Shown in pieces: positions 37,419 to 48,063 of a stretch of 64,000 nucleotides of DNA (the first letter of the stretch is position 1; each line of letters begins with the position of its first letter). Below the pieces are notes generated by a model. That model searched no databases. It was not told the DNA's origin and saw nothing but the letters and a program-made list of their open reading frames with translations. The translations under genes were made by a program, and so were the position numbers. Source of the stretch: Phytoactinopolyspora mesophila. Its GTDB lineage: Bacteria; Actinomycetota; Actinomycetes; Jiangellales; Jiangellaceae. The DNA lies in assembly GCF_010122465.1 (NCBI RefSeq), contig NZ_WLZY01000003.1, forward strand, positions 310,001 to 374,000, read 5' to 3'.

Positions 37419-38401
37419 CGAGGCGCACCTCCGTCGCCAGAGCCGGAATCATCGCCGTCGGTGGAATCCGTCTCGGCCCCGGGCTCACCTGGACCGGCGA
37501 CGCCGCCCGGCTCGCTCGCCGGCGGCTCAGCTCCGGGGTGAACGTCTTGTCCGGCATCGGCGTCGGCTCGCGGTCCCGCCTCGGAGTCCGGCACAGGCTC
37601 GTCCTCGTCCTCCCCGATCCGGCCGACATCGCCGGCGAATTCCTCCGGGGGACGTGCGGCACCGCGGGCCACCAGCACCTGGGAGACCGACGACTCGGCC
37701 GGGGTGCCGTCCGGCAGCAGCGCCGGCGTGTCGACCGCATTGTGCCGGGCGTACACACCTGGCACCGGGTTGCCGGCCGCTTCACGCGGATCACCCTCGC
37801 GGAACCGTCGCTCAGAGAGCTCGCGCTGGCTGAGCCGGCGGTTGCGCCGCTCGCGGTGGGTGAGGACCATGGCGCCGACGGCGGCGGTGATCAGGACGGC
37901 GGCCACCACCTCGAAAGCCCAGACATAACGACCGAAGATCAGGTCAGCGATGCCGTAGACGTTGCCCTCCGGTGCCGCCGCGGCTGTGCCTGCGGGGTCT
38001 GGCAGCGCCGCTCGGCCGGCGACGCCGGTGAGCAGAATGACGACGCCGATGACCGCCAGGGCGGCAGCACCACGCTGCCCGCGGATGGTCTCGACCCGGG
38101 AGTCGGACGCATCGACGCCGACCAGCATGATGACGAAGAGGAACAGCATCATGATCGCGCCGGTGTAGACGACGATCTGCACGACGCCGAGGAACGGCGC
38201 TTCCAACGCGATGTAGAGGATCGCCAAGCCCACCATGGTGACCGCCAGGAACAAGGCGCCGTGCACCGCTTTGCGGGAGAAGACGAGCCCGAGCGCACCG
38301 ATCACGGCCAGTGGCGCGATGATCCAGAAAAGGATCTGTTCACCTGTGGACCCGGTGGAGGTCTCGGTCACCTGGGTGGCGACAGTGGCCAGGAGACTCA
38401 C
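37415..38401 (-). CDS. nuoJ: NADH-quinone oxidoreductase subunit J with long acidic C-terminal tail
   Basis: 328 residues. The first ~190 are the usual NuoJ with five membrane segments ([27 protein letters not shown] region, about 50-76). The remaining ~135 residues are a hydrophilic tail rich in Asp, Glu, Pro and Gly (for example [20 protein letters not shown]), predicted disordered and without known function. E. coli NuoJ is about 184 residues, so the tail nearly doubles the protein. GTG overlaps nuoI; the stop overlaps nuoK. Confidence 0.95.
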   Translation of the reverse strand: MSLLATVATQVTETSTGSTGEQILFWIIAPLAVIGALGLVFSRKAVHGALFLAVTMVGLAILYIALEAPFLGVVQIVVYTGAIMMLFLFVIMLVGVDASDSRVETIRGQRGAAALAVIGVVILLTGVAGRAALPDPAGTAAAAPEGNVYGIADLIFGRYVWAFEVVAAVLITAAVGAMVLTHRERRNRRLSQRELSERRFREGDPREAAGNPVPGVYARHNAVDTPALLPDGTPAESSVSQVLVARGAARPPEEFAGDVGRIGEDEDEPVPDSEAGPRADADAGQDVHPGAEPPASEPGGVAGPGEPGAETDSTDGDDSGSGDGGAPR

Positions 38402-38958
38402 CGGCCCCCCTCTCCGGCTGATGTACCCGAGCGCGAGTCACTTCCGCCGCCGCCCTGCAGGCCGGCGCCGAGGTAATAGTCGCGTTCGTCGTCACCCAAA
38501 CGCATCGGGTGCGGCGGGTCTTCCATGCCCGGCAACAGCGGCGCGAGCAGATCCTTCTTCTCGTAGATCAGGCTCTCTCGCGTATGGTCCGCGAGTTCGT
38601 ACTCGTTGGTCATCGTGAGCGCGCGCGTCGGGCAGGCCTCGATACAAAGGCCACAGAGGATGCAGCGCAGATAATTGATCTGGTACACCCTGCCGTATCG
38701 CTCACCGGGCGAGTAACGCTGGTCGTCGGTGTTGGGTGCGCCCTCGACATAGATGGCGTCCGCCGGGCACGCCCACGCACACAGCTCGCAGCCGACGCAC
38801 TTCTCCAGCCCATCCGGGTGCCGGTTGAGCTGATGGCGGCCGTGGAATCGCGGCGCTACCGGGTGTCGTTGCTCCGGATACTGCTCGGTTACCTTCTTAC
38901 GGAACATGGTCCGGAAGGTGACCCCGAACCCTGCTACCGGATCGAGGAAACTAGGCAC
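38398..38958 (-). CDS. nuoI: NADH-quinone oxidoreductase subunit I
   Basis: 186 residues from the GTG at 38958, which has GAGGAGGG upstream (38964-38971) and sits inside the last codons of nuoH. A longer frame reaching 39114 lies wholly within nuoH and is rejected. Two [4Fe-4S] motifs are present: [12 protein letters not shown] (about 50-61) and [12 protein letters not shown] (about 95-106). Carries clusters N6a and N6b in the peripheral arm. Confidence 0.95.
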   Translation of the reverse strand: MPSFLDPVAGFGVTFRTMFRKKVTEQYPEQRHPVAPRFHGRHQLNRHPDGLEKCVGCELCAWACPADAIYVEGAPNTDDQRYSPGERYGRVYQINYLRCILCGLCIEACPTRALTMTNEYELADHTRESLIYEKKDLLAPLLPGMEDPPHPMRLGDDERDYYLGAGLQGGGGSDSRSGTSAGEGGR

Positions 38959-40306
38959 TGCTGCCCTCCTCAGAGCTGTTGCTCTCATTGGTTTCATCGG
39001 CCATGCGCCCCGGCGCCACCGGAGCAGCGCTGAGCTGCTGGCCTGGCAGCGGCGGGACCGGGTGGCCGCCTGCGAACGCGTCGAACGGTTTCTCGGCCGC
39101 TTCGGTCTCAGCACTGGATTCGTCGCTGCCCGGCCGTTCGGTGAACAACGGAATCACCCACGACGCCACCAGGATGACGGCCAGGACGATACCGCCCCAG
39201 ATCAACAGCTCCTGGCGCTCGACACCTTCGTTCAGCGCCAGGCGCATCCCCGCGACGGCGACGATCCAGACCAGCGAGACCGGGATGAGCACCTTCCACC
39301 CAAGCTTCATGAACTGGTCGTAGCGGAACCTGGGCAAGGTTCCACGCAACCAGATGAAGAGGAAGAGCAGGGCGATGACCTTGCCGAAGAACCACAGAAG
39401 CGGCCACCAGCCCTCGTTGAACATGCCGTCGTTGATTGCTGACAGCGGCCATGGCGCCCGCCAGCCCCCAAGGAACAGAGTGGTCGCGAGGGCCGAAACA
39501 TTGACCATGTTGATGTACTCGGCGAGGAAGAACAGCGCGTACTTGATCGACGAGTACTCGGTTCCCCATCCGGCGACGAGCTCTCCCTCGGCCTCGGGGA
39601 GGTCGAAGGGGGCCCGGTTGACCTCGCCGACCATCGAGATCAGGTAGACGGCGAACGACGGGGCCAGGATCAGCCCGTACCAGAGCCGTTCCTGGCCTTC
39701 CACAATGCCCGACGTGGACATCGTGCCGGCGAACAGGAACACCCCCACGAACGAAAGCCCCATGGCCAGCTCGTAGGAGATCACCTGGGCAGAAGACCGC
39801 AGGCCGCCCAGCAACGGGTACGTGGAACCGCTGGACCAGCCGGCGAGCATCAGCCCGTAGACGCCGACGGAGGCGATCGCCAGCACCAGCAGCACCGCGA
39901 CCGGAGTATCGGTCAGCTGCAGGCGGGTCGTCTGCCCGAAGATCGACACTTCAGGGCCAAGCGGAATGAGGGCGAAGATCAGGAACGCCGGAACAACGGC
40001 GACGATCGGCGCGAGTATGTAGACGACCTTGTCGGCCGCCTTCGGGATGATGTCTTCCTTCAGCATGAGCTTGACGCCGTCAGCGAGGCTCTGCAGCCAG
40101 CCCTTGGGCCCAACTCGGTTCGGGCCGACCCGGTGCTGCATCTTCGCCACGGTCTTGCGCTCGAACACGATGGTGAAGAGCACCAACAAGACCAGGATCA
40201 CGAAGATGGCCACACACTTGATCGCGATGATCCACCACGGATCGTCGCCGAATCCCTCGACCTGATCAACCGCCCGGATGTCAGTGAGCGCCAGCCCGGG
40301 GATCAT
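38951..40306 (-). CDS. nuoH: NADH-quinone oxidoreductase subunit H
   Basis: 451 residues with eight to nine membrane segments. [29 protein letters not shown] (about 51-79) and [18 protein letters not shown] (about 230-247) are quinone-chamber hallmarks. The C-terminal ~60 residues (Ser/Glu/Pro-rich, ending NSSEEGSSA) are an extension beyond the usual end. The ATG overlaps the nuoG stop. Confidence 0.97.
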   Translation of the reverse strand: MIPGLALTDIRAVDQVEGFGDDPWWIIAIKCVAIFVILVLLVLFTIVFERKTVAKMQHRVGPNRVGPKGWLQSLADGVKLMLKEDIIPKAADKVVYILAPIVAVVPAFLIFALIPLGPEVSIFGQTTRLQLTDTPVAVLLVLAIASVGVYGLMLAGWSSGSTYPLLGGLRSSAQVISYELAMGLSFVGVFLFAGTMSTSGIVEGQERLWYGLILAPSFAVYLISMVGEVNRAPFDLPEAEGELVAGWGTEYSSIKYALFFLAEYINMVNVSALATTLFLGGWRAPWPLSAINDGMFNEGWWPLLWFFGKVIALLFLFIWLRGTLPRFRYDQFMKLGWKVLIPVSLVWIVAVAGMRLALNEGVERQELLIWGGIVLAVILVASWVIPLFTERPGSDESSAETEAAEKPFDAFAGGHPVPPLPGQQLSAAPVAPGRMADETNESNSSEEGSSA

Positions 40307-42756
40307 GCGTCACCTCCAGAGAGCGTCACGACCGCGCCTGGTCCGGCGCCCAGATCCACGTGGACCCGGCAGCCGGCGGAATTCTGTGGAAGCCACACGA
40401 CGCGGTCGGGCATCTCGGTCACCGCCAGCGGCAGCGTCACCGAGCCGGTGGACGTGCTGATAGTCAGCAGTTCGCCATCAGCGACACCCACCTCGGCAGC
40501 CGTGACAGCTGACAGCCGGGCGCACGCTCGACGGGCGGTCCGCGCCAGGTGCGGCTCGCCGTCCTGTCCGCGACCGAGGTCGAGCATCATCCGCCAGGTC
40601 GCGAGTACAGCCTGGTTGGCAGCGGCCTCCGGCGGTTCGGCGGAGTGCCCGCCCGGCTCCGGCGGCTCACCCGGCCAGGCACCGAGTTCAGCGATCTCGG
40701 CACGCACCGCGTCCAGGTCACGGACTCCGAGGGCGGTGCCTAGCTCGGCCGCGACCGCGTCGAGCGCCATCGCGTCGGACCAGGCGGCGCTGTGTTGCAA
40801 GACCTTGGGGAACGGCCGGTGGCGGCCTTCCCAGTTGACGAAGGTCCCGGCTTTCTCCGCCGGCGGCGCGACCGGGAGGACCACATCGGCCAGCTCGGTC
40901 ACCTCGCTGGAGCGGGCCTCGAGACTCAGCACGAAGCCGGCGTTCTCCAGAGCCGCCCGCGCGGCCACCGGATCAGGCAGGTCCGCCAGCTCGACACCAC
41001 CGACGACGATGCCAGTGAGCGTCCCGTCGGACAGACTCGTCAAGATCCCGCTGGTATCGCGGCCTTCCAACGGCGGCAGGTTCTGCACTCCCCACACAGC
41101 AGCCATGTCGACGCGCGCTTCCGCCTGTTCGATCGGGCGGCCACCGGGAAGTAGGGTCGGCAGCAGGCCGGCTTCCACCGCGCCGAGCTCACCGGCCCGG
41201 CGCGGCACCCAGGCGAGTCTCGCACCGGTGGCGGCGGACAGCCGCACCGCCGCACTCAACGCACCCGGCACCGTCGCCAACCGCTCGCCGACCATCAGAA
41301 CGGCGCCTTCGCTGCACAGCTGATCATGCAGCGCGGCCATGGGCGACGCCTTCGCGGCGATCGCGTCCAGAATCTCGGCCTCGGTGCCTGGTGCCGCCGA
41401 GATGAGCTGACCGGAGAGCTTCTCCAGGCCACGGGAGGCAAACGGAGCCACGGAATGGATGCTCGTTCCTTTGCGCGCTGCCTTGCGCAGGCGGAGGAAA
41501 ACGGTGCCAGCTTCCTCTTCGGGTTCCAAACCCGCCAGCAGCACCGTCGGCGCGGCCTCCAGGTCACCGAACGTGACCCGCCGCTCGCCACTCTGCCCGG
41601 CGGCGAACCGCTGCAGGAACCTCGTCTCCTCACTCGAGTGGCTACGCACCCGGAAATCGACGTCGTTGCTACCGAGCGCCACGCGCGCGAACTTGGAGTA
41701 GGCATAGGCATCTTCGAGGGTGACCCGTCCACCGGTCAGCACCGCCACACCCGCGTCGTCACGAGCGGCCGCCAGGCCACGCGCGGCGAGCGTCAAAGCC
41801 TCCGGCCAGGAGGCGGTCACCAGCTCACCGGTTTCCTCATCCCTGACCAGAGGATGCGTCAGGCGGTCGGGCAACGTGTACGAGCGGAACGCGAAACGGT
41901 CCTTGTCGGTGATCCACTCCTCGTTCACATCGGGGTCGTCGCCCGCCAGCCGGCGCATGACGTTGTCCCGCCGGTGATCGACGCGGATGGCGCTCCCGCA
42001 GGCGTCGTGCTCGCCGACGGACGGCACCGACACGAGGTCGAACGGGCGTGACCTGAAGCGGTAGGCCGCCGAGGTCAACGCGCCCACCGGGCAGATCTGG
42101 ATGGTGTTCCCCGAGAAGTAGCTCTCGAACGGCTCTTTCTCGTAGATGCCCACTTGCTGCAGGGCGCCCCGCTCCAACAGCTCGATGAACGGGTCGCCGG
42201 CAATCTCCTGCGAGAACCGCGTGCAACGCGCGCACAGCACACACCGTTCGCGGTCGAGCAAGACCTGAGCGGAGATGTTGATCGGCTTCGGGTACGTACG
42301 CTTCTTGCCCTCGTACCGTGAGTCGCCCCGGCCGTTGCTCATCGCCTGGTTCTGCAGCGGGCATTCCCCGCCCTTGTCGCAGACCGGGCAGTCGAGCGGG
42401 TGGTTGATCAGCAGGAACTCCATGATTCCCTGCTGAGCTTTGTCGGCCACCGGCGACGTCAGCTGGGTGTTGACGACCATGCCCGGCATGACTGTGAGGG
42501 TGCACGAAGCCTGCGGCTTCGGCATCCCGCGGCCGTTGCCCATGTCGGGGACTTCGACCAGGCACTGCCGGCACGCGCCGGCCGGCTCGAGGAGTGGATG
42601 ATCGCAGAACCTGGGGATCTGAATACCGATCATCTCGGCGGCACGGATCACCAGAGTGCCCTCAGGCACACTCACCTCGAAACCGTCGATGGTGAGAGTG
42701 ACCAGGTTCTCCTTGGGCTCGACGTCACCCGACGCCGAGTTGGTGGTGACGGTCAT
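40303..42756 (-). CDS. nuoG: NADH-quinone oxidoreductase subunit G
   Basis: 817 residues from the ATG at 42756, overlapping the nuoF stop (ATGA); an upstream extension lies within nuoF. The [2Fe-2S] ligands are in the [20 protein letters not shown] region (about 50-69), [17 protein letters not shown] (about 117-133) is a [4Fe-4S] motif, and [11 protein letters not shown] (about 168-178) belongs to a third cluster. The C-terminal two-thirds is the degenerate molybdopterin-oxidoreductase-like domain. Peripheral-arm electron-transfer subunit. Confidence 0.96.
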   Translation of the reverse strand: MTVTTNSASGDVEPKENLVTLTIDGFEVSVPEGTLVIRAAEMIGIQIPRFCDHPLLEPAGACRQCLVEVPDMGNGRGMPKPQASCTLTVMPGMVVNTQLTSPVADKAQQGIMEFLLINHPLDCPVCDKGGECPLQNQAMSNGRGDSRYEGKKRTYPKPINISAQVLLDRERCVLCARCTRFSQEIAGDPFIELLERGALQQVGIYEKEPFESYFSGNTIQICPVGALTSAAYRFRSRPFDLVSVPSVGEHDACGSAIRVDHRRDNVMRRLAGDDPDVNEEWITDKDRFAFRSYTLPDRLTHPLVRDEETGELVTASWPEALTLAARGLAAARDDAGVAVLTGGRVTLEDAYAYSKFARVALGSNDVDFRVRSHSSEETRFLQRFAAGQSGERRVTFGDLEAAPTVLLAGLEPEEEAGTVFLRLRKAARKGTSIHSVAPFASRGLEKLSGQLISAAPGTEAEILDAIAAKASPMAALHDQLCSEGAVLMVGERLATVPGALSAAVRLSAATGARLAWVPRRAGELGAVEAGLLPTLLPGGRPIEQAEARVDMAAVWGVQNLPPLEGRDTSGILTSLSDGTLTGIVVGGVELADLPDPVAARAALENAGFVLSLEARSSEVTELADVVLPVAPPAEKAGTFVNWEGRHRPFPKVLQHSAAWSDAMALDAVAAELGTALGVRDLDAVRAEIAELGAWPGEPPEPGGHSAEPPEAAANQAVLATWRMMLDLGRGQDGEPHLARTARRACARLSAVTAAEVGVADGELLTISTSTGSVTLPLAVTEMPDRVVWLPQNSAGCRVHVDLGAGPGAVVTLSGGDA

Positions 42757-44114
42757 TGAGCGCTGACCCCCGCTTCTTCCTGACGTTCGACGGCGAACAG
42801 GGCCGACGCCGCTGGATCGAACGGACAGCCGCCGTGCTCGAAGTGCGCAATGTACTCGTCGCGGAAATACTTGATCGACGACGTGACCGGCGAAACGCCC
42901 CCGTCGGCCAGGGCGCAGAAAGAACGCCCGGCGATGTTGTCCGACATATCGAGCAGTTTGTCTAGATCCGCTTCGGTCCCCTGGCCTTCTTCGAGCCGGT
43001 CGAAGATCTGCACCATCCACCAGAAGCCCTCACGGCATGGGGTGCATTTGCCGCACGACTCGTGTTTGTAGAAGTCGACCCACCTGGAGGTGGCCCGCAC
43101 CACACACGTGGTGTCGTCGAAAATCTGCAATGCCCGGGTTCCCAGCATGGACCCGACGCCCGCCATACCCTCGAAATCGAGCGGCAGATCGGCGTGTTCG
43201 GCTGTGAGCATCGGTGTGGACGACCCACCAGGGGTCCAGAACTTCAACTCGTGCCCGGCGCGAATCCCTCCGGCCATGTCGAGTAGCTCGTTGAGCGTGA
43301 TACCCAGCGGAGCCTCATACTGTCCGGGACGCGTCACATGGCCGGACAGTGAGAAGATCCCGAAGCCCGGTGACTTCTCCGAGCCCATCGACCGGAACCA
43401 GCCGGAGCCGTTGGTCACGATGGACGGCACAGAGGCGATCGTCTCCACGTTGTTGATCACCGTGGGCGAAGCGTACAGGCCGGCCACGGCCGGGAACGGC
43501 GGCTTCAGCCGCGGCTGGCCCCGGCGGCCCTCCAGCGAATCCAGCAGGGCGGTTTCCTCGCCGCAGATATAGGCACCGGCACCTGTGTGCACGATCACCT
43601 CGAGGTCGAATCCCGATCCGAGGATGTTCGATCCGAGATAGCCGGCCTCGTAAGCCTCTGCCACCGCCTGCTGCAGCCGGCGCACGACCGTCAGGACCTC
43701 ACCACGAACGTAGATGAACGCATGGCTGGCGCGGATCGCATACGAGGAGATGATGACGCCCTCGATGAGCAGGTGCGGGTCGGCCATCATCAGTGGGATG
43801 TCCTTGCACGTGCCCGGCTCGGACTCGTCGGCGTTGACCACGAGGTAGGTCGGCTTCGGAGAGTCCTTGGGGACGAAGCTCCACTTCATGCCCGTGGGGA
43901 ACCCCGCGCCGCCGCGGCCGCGCAGGCCGGAGTCCTTGACCGCCTCGACGATCGAATCCGGTGTGCGCTGCAGCGCCTGGCGCAGTGCCTTGTAGCCACC
44001 GTGCCGCTCGTAGACCCGCCGGGTGAAGGAGTCCTCCAGATCCCAACGGGCGGTCAGCACCGGCGTCAGGGTCGAGGCACGTTTCTCCGCCGAGGCCCCG
44101 GATGCCGTGGTCAC
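42753..44114 (-). CDS. nuoF: NADH-quinone oxidoreductase subunit F
   Basis: 453 residues. The FMN/NADH-binding segments are [16 protein letters not shown] (about 63-78) and [19 protein letters not shown] (about 176-194). [11 protein letters not shown] (about 358-368) with a later Cys provides the [4Fe-4S] cluster N3. NADH oxidation takes place here. The start overlaps the nuoE stop and the stop overlaps nuoG. Confidence 0.97.
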   Translation of the reverse strand: MTTASGASAEKRASTLTPVLTARWDLEDSFTRRVYERHGGYKALRQALQRTPDSIVEAVKDSGLRGRGGAGFPTGMKWSFVPKDSPKPTYLVVNADESEPGTCKDIPLMMADPHLLIEGVIISSYAIRASHAFIYVRGEVLTVVRRLQQAVAEAYEAGYLGSNILGSGFDLEVIVHTGAGAYICGEETALLDSLEGRRGQPRLKPPFPAVAGLYASPTVINNVETIASVPSIVTNGSGWFRSMGSEKSPGFGIFSLSGHVTRPGQYEAPLGITLNELLDMAGGIRAGHELKFWTPGGSSTPMLTAEHADLPLDFEGMAGVGSMLGTRALQIFDDTTCVVRATSRWVDFYKHESCGKCTPCREGFWWMVQIFDRLEEGQGTEADLDKLLDMSDNIAGRSFCALADGGVSPVTSSIKYFRDEYIAHFEHGGCPFDPAASALFAVERQEEAGVSAQ

Positions 44115-44848
44115 TTCTGCTCCTCCCCGCTCTTCGTGTCGGCAGCGCCCAGCTCAGGCTGCCCGCCCTCAGGCGCGGTCCAGCCCTTTTCCTTGGCCAG
44201 CCGCAGGCCTGCCAGTGAAGCTGGCCCGGCCTGCTCGCCTTGCAAGGCGGCGCCGTCCGGGAAACCCGCGAGAACCCGTTCGGCTTGCTTCCAGGTGCAC
44301 ACCCGGGGCCCGCGTGTGGAGCGGACCTCGCCGCCAGACCGCAGCGTATCGACAAGATCGTGAGCGGACTCCGGCGTCTGGTTGTCGACGAACTCCCAGT
44401 TGACCATGACCACCGGAGCGAAGTCACACGCCGCGTTGCATTCGACCCGCTCCAGCGAGACCTTGCCGTCGTCGGTGGTCTCGTCATGACCGACGCCGAG
44501 GTGCTCGGACAGCTCCGACCAGATCGTATCGCCGCCCATCACCGCGCACAGCGTATTGGTGCAGACACCCACGTGATAGTCACCGACCGGGCGCCGCTTG
44601 TACATCGTGTAGAACGTGGCGACCGCAGCGACCTCAGCCTCGGTGAGCCCCAGAACGTCGGCACACATCTCGATGCCGGCAGGGGTCACGTACCCCTCAT
44701 AGGACTGCACCAGGTGCAGCATGGGCAGCAGCGCGGAGCGTGGTTCCGGGTAACGGCCCACGATCTCCAGCATTTCCGCACGTGCCTTCGCGTCGAGCCT
44801 GGTATCCGCGCTCTCGGCCACCTCGGCTCCGTTCGTGTCGCTACTCAT
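44111..44848 (-). CDS. nuoE: NADH-quinone oxidoreductase subunit E
   Basis: 245 residues from the ATG at 44848; a TTG at 44887 overlapping the nuoD stop is an alternative. The thioredoxin-like domain carries the [2Fe-2S] ligands in GVCTNTLCAV (C-x4-C) and ECNAACDFAP (C-x3-C). A C-terminal extension of about 70 residues beyond the cluster domain is Gly/Ala/Glu-rich. Pairs with NuoF. Confidence 0.94.
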   Translation of the reverse strand: MSSDTNGAEVAESADTRLDAKARAEMLEIVGRYPEPRSALLPMLHLVQSYEGYVTPAGIEMCADVLGLTEAEVAAVATFYTMYKRRPVGDYHVGVCTNTLCAVMGGDTIWSELSEHLGVGHDETTDDGKVSLERVECNAACDFAPVVMVNWEFVDNQTPESAHDLVDTLRSGGEVRSTRGPRVCTWKQAERVLAGFPDGAALQGEQAGPASLAGLRLAKEKGWTAPEGGQPELGAADTKSGEEQK

Positions 44849-44883
44849 CTCGTCGCCGCTCGAATCCTCTGTTCGCGCTCCGC

Positions 44884-46236
44884 TCAACGGTCGCAGCCCC
44901 CCATCACCGGATCGATGCTCGCCACCGCGACGATGACGTCGGCGACATTACCGCCCTCACAGGTAGCGGGCACCGCCTGGAGGTTGTTGAACGACGGATC
45001 ACGGAAATGGACCCGCCATGGCCGGGTGCCACCCTCGGAGACCACATGTGCGCCCAGCTCACCGCGTGGGCTCTCGATCGGCACGTAGACCTCGCCGGGA
45101 GGTACCCGGAAACCCTCGGTCACCAGCTTGAAGTGGTGGATCAGTGCCTCCATCGACTCACCCATGATGTGCCGGATGTGGTCGAGAGAGTTGCCCATGC
45201 CGTCGCTGCCGATGGCCAGCTGAGCCGGCCACGCGATCTTCTTGTCGGCCACCATGACCGGCCCGGGTTCGAGCCGGTCCAGGCACTGCTCGATGATCTT
45301 CAGCGACTCCCGCATCTCGTCGATCCTGATACGGAACCGGCCGTAAGCATCACACGTGTCCCGGGTGGGCACCTCGAACTCGTAAGTCTCGTAGCCACAG
45401 TAGGGCTGCGATTTACGCAGGTCCCACGGCAGCCCGGTGGAACGCAGCATCGGACCGGTGATGCCCAGCGCAATACATCCGGCGAGGTCGAGGTAGCCGA
45501 TGCCGACGGTACGGCCCTTGAAGATCGGGTTCTCGTTGCAGAAGGCCTCGTACTCGCCGATGTGGTCCCACATCCAGCGCAAGTACTCCCGGATGCTCTC
45601 GACCGCTCCCGGCGGGAGGTCCTGCGCGACACCGCCGGGCCGGATGTAGGCACTGTTCATCCGCAGACCGCTGACCAGCTCAAAGATGTCCAGGGTTCGC
45701 TCGCGCTCGCGGAAACCGGCCGTCATCACGGTCAGCGCGCCCATCTCCATACCGCCGGTGGCGATACACAGCAGGTGCGACGAGATCCGGTTGAGCTCCA
45801 TCATCATGACCCGGATGACGTTCGCCCGCTCAGGGATGTCGTCGGTGATCCCGAGCAGCTTCTCCACTCCGAGCACGTAGGCGGTTTCGTTGTGGAACGG
45901 CATCGCGTAGTCCATGCGGGTCACGAACGTGACGCCCTGCGTCCACGTCCGGTACTCCAAGTTCTTCTCGATGCCGGTATGCAGGTACCCGATGCCGGCG
46001 CGGGCCTCGGTCACCACCTCACCGTCGAGCTCGAGAATCAGCCGGAGCACACCGTGTGTGGAGGGATGCTGCGGCCCCATGTTGACCACGACGCGTTCTT
46101 CGCCCGCCGCGGCCGCGCCCACGACGTCCTCCCAGTCTTGACCGGTGACGGTGTAAACGGGCCCTTCGGTCGTCTCTCGGACCCCCGCGTACGGGTCCTC
46201 GGCGTTGTCGGCCGACGAGAATGTGACGTCAGACAT
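44884..46236 (-). CDS. nuoD: NADH-quinone oxidoreductase subunit D
   Basis: 450 residues from the ATG at 46236; another ATG at 46257 would add seven basic residues. [17 protein letters not shown] (about 54-70) forms part of the quinone-binding pocket, and [12 protein letters not shown] (near 400) is conserved near the C-terminus. NuoC and NuoD are separate genes here, not fused as in E. coli. About 50 bp separate it from nuoC. Confidence 0.96.
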   Translation of the reverse strand: MSDVTFSSADNAEDPYAGVRETTEGPVYTVTGQDWEDVVGAAAAGEERVVVNMGPQHPSTHGVLRLILELDGEVVTEARAGIGYLHTGIEKNLEYRTWTQGVTFVTRMDYAMPFHNETAYVLGVEKLLGITDDIPERANVIRVMMMELNRISSHLLCIATGGMEMGALTVMTAGFRERERTLDIFELVSGLRMNSAYIRPGGVAQDLPPGAVESIREYLRWMWDHIGEYEAFCNENPIFKGRTVGIGYLDLAGCIALGITGPMLRSTGLPWDLRKSQPYCGYETYEFEVPTRDTCDAYGRFRIRIDEMRESLKIIEQCLDRLEPGPVMVADKKIAWPAQLAIGSDGMGNSLDHIRHIMGESMEALIHHFKLVTEGFRVPPGEVYVPIESPRGELGAHVVSEGGTRPWRVHFRDPSFNNLQAVPATCEGGNVADVIVAVASIDPVMGGCDR

Positions 46237-46287
46237 GTGTCTCGCTCGCCTTCTCATTCACTCGGCGGCTCACCGCTGCGTTCGACA

Positions 46288-47037
46288 TTACTGATATGCC
46301 CTCCGTTCGTCCGGCGGGGGAATCGTCGCGCCCTTGTACTCGACCGGGATCCCGCCGAGCGGATAGTCCTTGCGCTGCGGGTGGCCGGGCCAGTCGTCAG
46401 GCATCTCGATCCGGGTCAGGGCCGGATGGCCGTCGAAGATGACACCGAAGAAGTCGTAGGTCTCACGCTCGTGCCAATTCGCCGACGGATACGTTGCGGT
46501 GATCGAAGGCAGATGCGGATCACTGTCCGGGCAAGCCACCTCGAGCGAGACCCGCCGGTTGTGAGTGATGGACAGCAGCTGGATACAGACATGCAGCTCG
46601 CGGTCGGCCTCGTCGGGGTAATGCACGCCGTTCACGCCGACACACATCTCGAAACGCAACGAGGCGTCGTCCCGGAACACTCGAGCGACCTCGGCCAGCC
46701 GTTCACGCTTGATGAAGATGGTCATCTGGCCGCGGTCGACGATCACCTTCTCGACAGCATCCTCGTAACCGATGCCGGCCTGCTCGAGCGCGGCGCCGAA
46801 CTCGTCGCCCAGCCGTTCGAAGTCCTCGTGCCATGGCCGGGGCGTCGAGGCACCGCGGATCGGATTGGTGTCGCGCGCCACCAGCCCGCCATAGCCCGAA
46901 GTGTCACCCGAGTCTTCGACGCCGAACATGCCGCGGCGCGTCGGATGGGCCGGCGGCAGCGCGGGGCCCTCCGGCCCCGACGGAAGTCCAGGCTCCATAC
47001 CTTCGGGGCCTGGCCCCTTGTCTGGTGTCTCACTCAC
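46288..47037 (-). CDS. nuoC: NADH-quinone oxidoreductase subunit C
   Basis: 249 residues, GTG start overlapping the nuoB stop. The first ~75 residues are a Gly/Pro/Glu-rich extension common in actinobacterial NuoC. The 30-kDa-subunit domain follows, with [24 protein letters not shown] (about 190-213) and [14 protein letters not shown] (about 216-229). Peripheral-arm scaffold subunit. Confidence 0.95.
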   Translation of the reverse strand: MSETPDKGPGPEGMEPGLPSGPEGPALPPAHPTRRGMFGVEDSGDTSGYGGLVARDTNPIRGASTPRPWHEDFERLGDEFGAALEQAGIGYEDAVEKVIVDRGQMTIFIKRERLAEVARVFRDDASLRFEMCVGVNGVHYPDEADRELHVCIQLLSITHNRRVSLEVACPDSDPHLPSITATYPSANWHERETYDFFGVIFDGHPALTRIEMPDDWPGHPQRKDYPLGGIPVEYKGATIPPPDERRAYQ

Positions 47038-47588
47038 CGCAGCAGACCCTTCATCTCATGCGTGGGTGTCGCTTCCAGCGCAGCCTGCTCGGCCTCGGCT
47101 TCGGCGGCCTTGCGGTGCGCGCCCAGCTTGCCGTGCTGGACCTGCTCATGAAGCTTCAGGACAGCGTCGATCAGCATCTCGGGTCGAGGCGGGCAGCCGG
47201 GCAGATAGATGTCGACCGGCACAACGTGATCCACGCCCTGAACGATCGCGTAGTTGTTGAACATGCCGCCGGAACTCGCGCAGACGCCCATGGACAGCAC
47301 CCACTTCGGGTTCGCCATCTGGTCGTAGATCTGGCGGAGTACGGGCGCCATCTTCTGGCTGACCCGGCCCGCGACGATCATCAAGTCCGCCTGCCGCGGA
47401 GAAGCCCGGAAGACCTCCATGCCGAAACGCGAGGAGTCGTGCCTAGGCGCACCGAAGGACATCATCTCGAGCGCACAGCAGGCCAGACCGAATGTGGCCG
47501 GCCACATCGAGCCCTTGCGCATCCAGCCGGCGAGGTTCTCGACCGTGCTGAGCATGACTCCCGACGGGAGCTTCTCTTCAATTCCCAT
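47034..47588 (-). CDS. nuoB: NADH-quinone oxidoreductase subunit B
   Basis: 184 residues. Cluster N2 ligands are the tandem cysteines in [11 protein letters not shown] (about 33-43), [10 protein letters not shown] (about 98-107) and [10 protein letters not shown] (about 126-135). It carries the last iron-sulfur cluster before menaquinone. About 20 bp lie between nuoA and this ATG. Confidence 0.97.
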   Translation of the reverse strand: MGIEEKLPSGVMLSTVENLAGWMRKGSMWPATFGLACCALEMMSFGAPRHDSSRFGMEVFRASPRQADLMIVAGRVSQKMAPVLRQIYDQMANPKWVLSMGVCASSGGMFNNYAIVQGVDHVVPVDIYLPGCPPRPEMLIDAVLKLHEQVQHGKLGAHRKAAEAEAEQAALEATPTHEMKGLLR

Positions 47589-47611
47589 GGTTGCTCACGC
47601 ACCCCTTCCCG

Positions 47612-47971
47612 TCAGTCCCATTCCAGCCCACCGCGTCGCCATTCATAGATGAACGGCACAGTGATCAGGAAGAGGAAAGTCACCATCGCGACAAATCCGA
47701 AAAGTCCAAGATGATCGAACCGGACCGCCCACGGATACAGGAAGATGATCTCGATGTCGAAGATGATGAACGTCATCGCCGTGAGGTAGTACTTGATCGG
47801 AATCCGGCCGCCGCCCACTGGCTGCGGTGTCGGCTCGATCCCGCACTCGTAGGAGTCGAGACGGGCCCGGTTGTACCTCTTCGGCCCAATGAAGGAAGAA
47901 GCCACCACTGAGCCCACCGCGAAGACGGCACCCAGCACGATCAGGCCGATGATCGGCGCGTACAGATCCAC
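47612..47971 (-). CDS. nuoA: NADH-quinone oxidoreductase subunit A
   Basis: 119 residues with three membrane segments. Family motifs are YECGIEPTPQP (about 41-51) and FIIFDIEIIFLYPWA (about 68-82). GTG start with GGGGAG upstream. It is the first gene of the nuo operon. About 90 bp separate it from the MenJ-like gene on the same strand, so read-through from that gene is possible. Confidence 0.96.
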   Translation of the reverse strand: MDLYAPIIGLIVLGAVFAVGSVVASSFIGPKRYNRARLDSYECGIEPTPQPVGGGRIPIKYYLTAMTFIIFDIEIIFLYPWAVRFDHLGLFGFVAMVTFLFLITVPFIYEWRRGGLEWD

Positions 47972-48063
47972 GCGCGTTCAGCTCCCCTCTCGGACACTCA
48001 GGCGTGTCCTGGTCTCGTTTGCCGGCTTCGCCGGTTGGCACGGCGACATATTCTGCCCCTGCC

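Noticed and set aside
44740-47151. An 803-codon open frame on the plus strand across nuoD-nuoB
   Set aside because: It is antisense to clearly conserved nuoC, nuoD and nuoB, and its translation has no recognisable motif. Long antisense frames are expected in GC-rich coding DNA.
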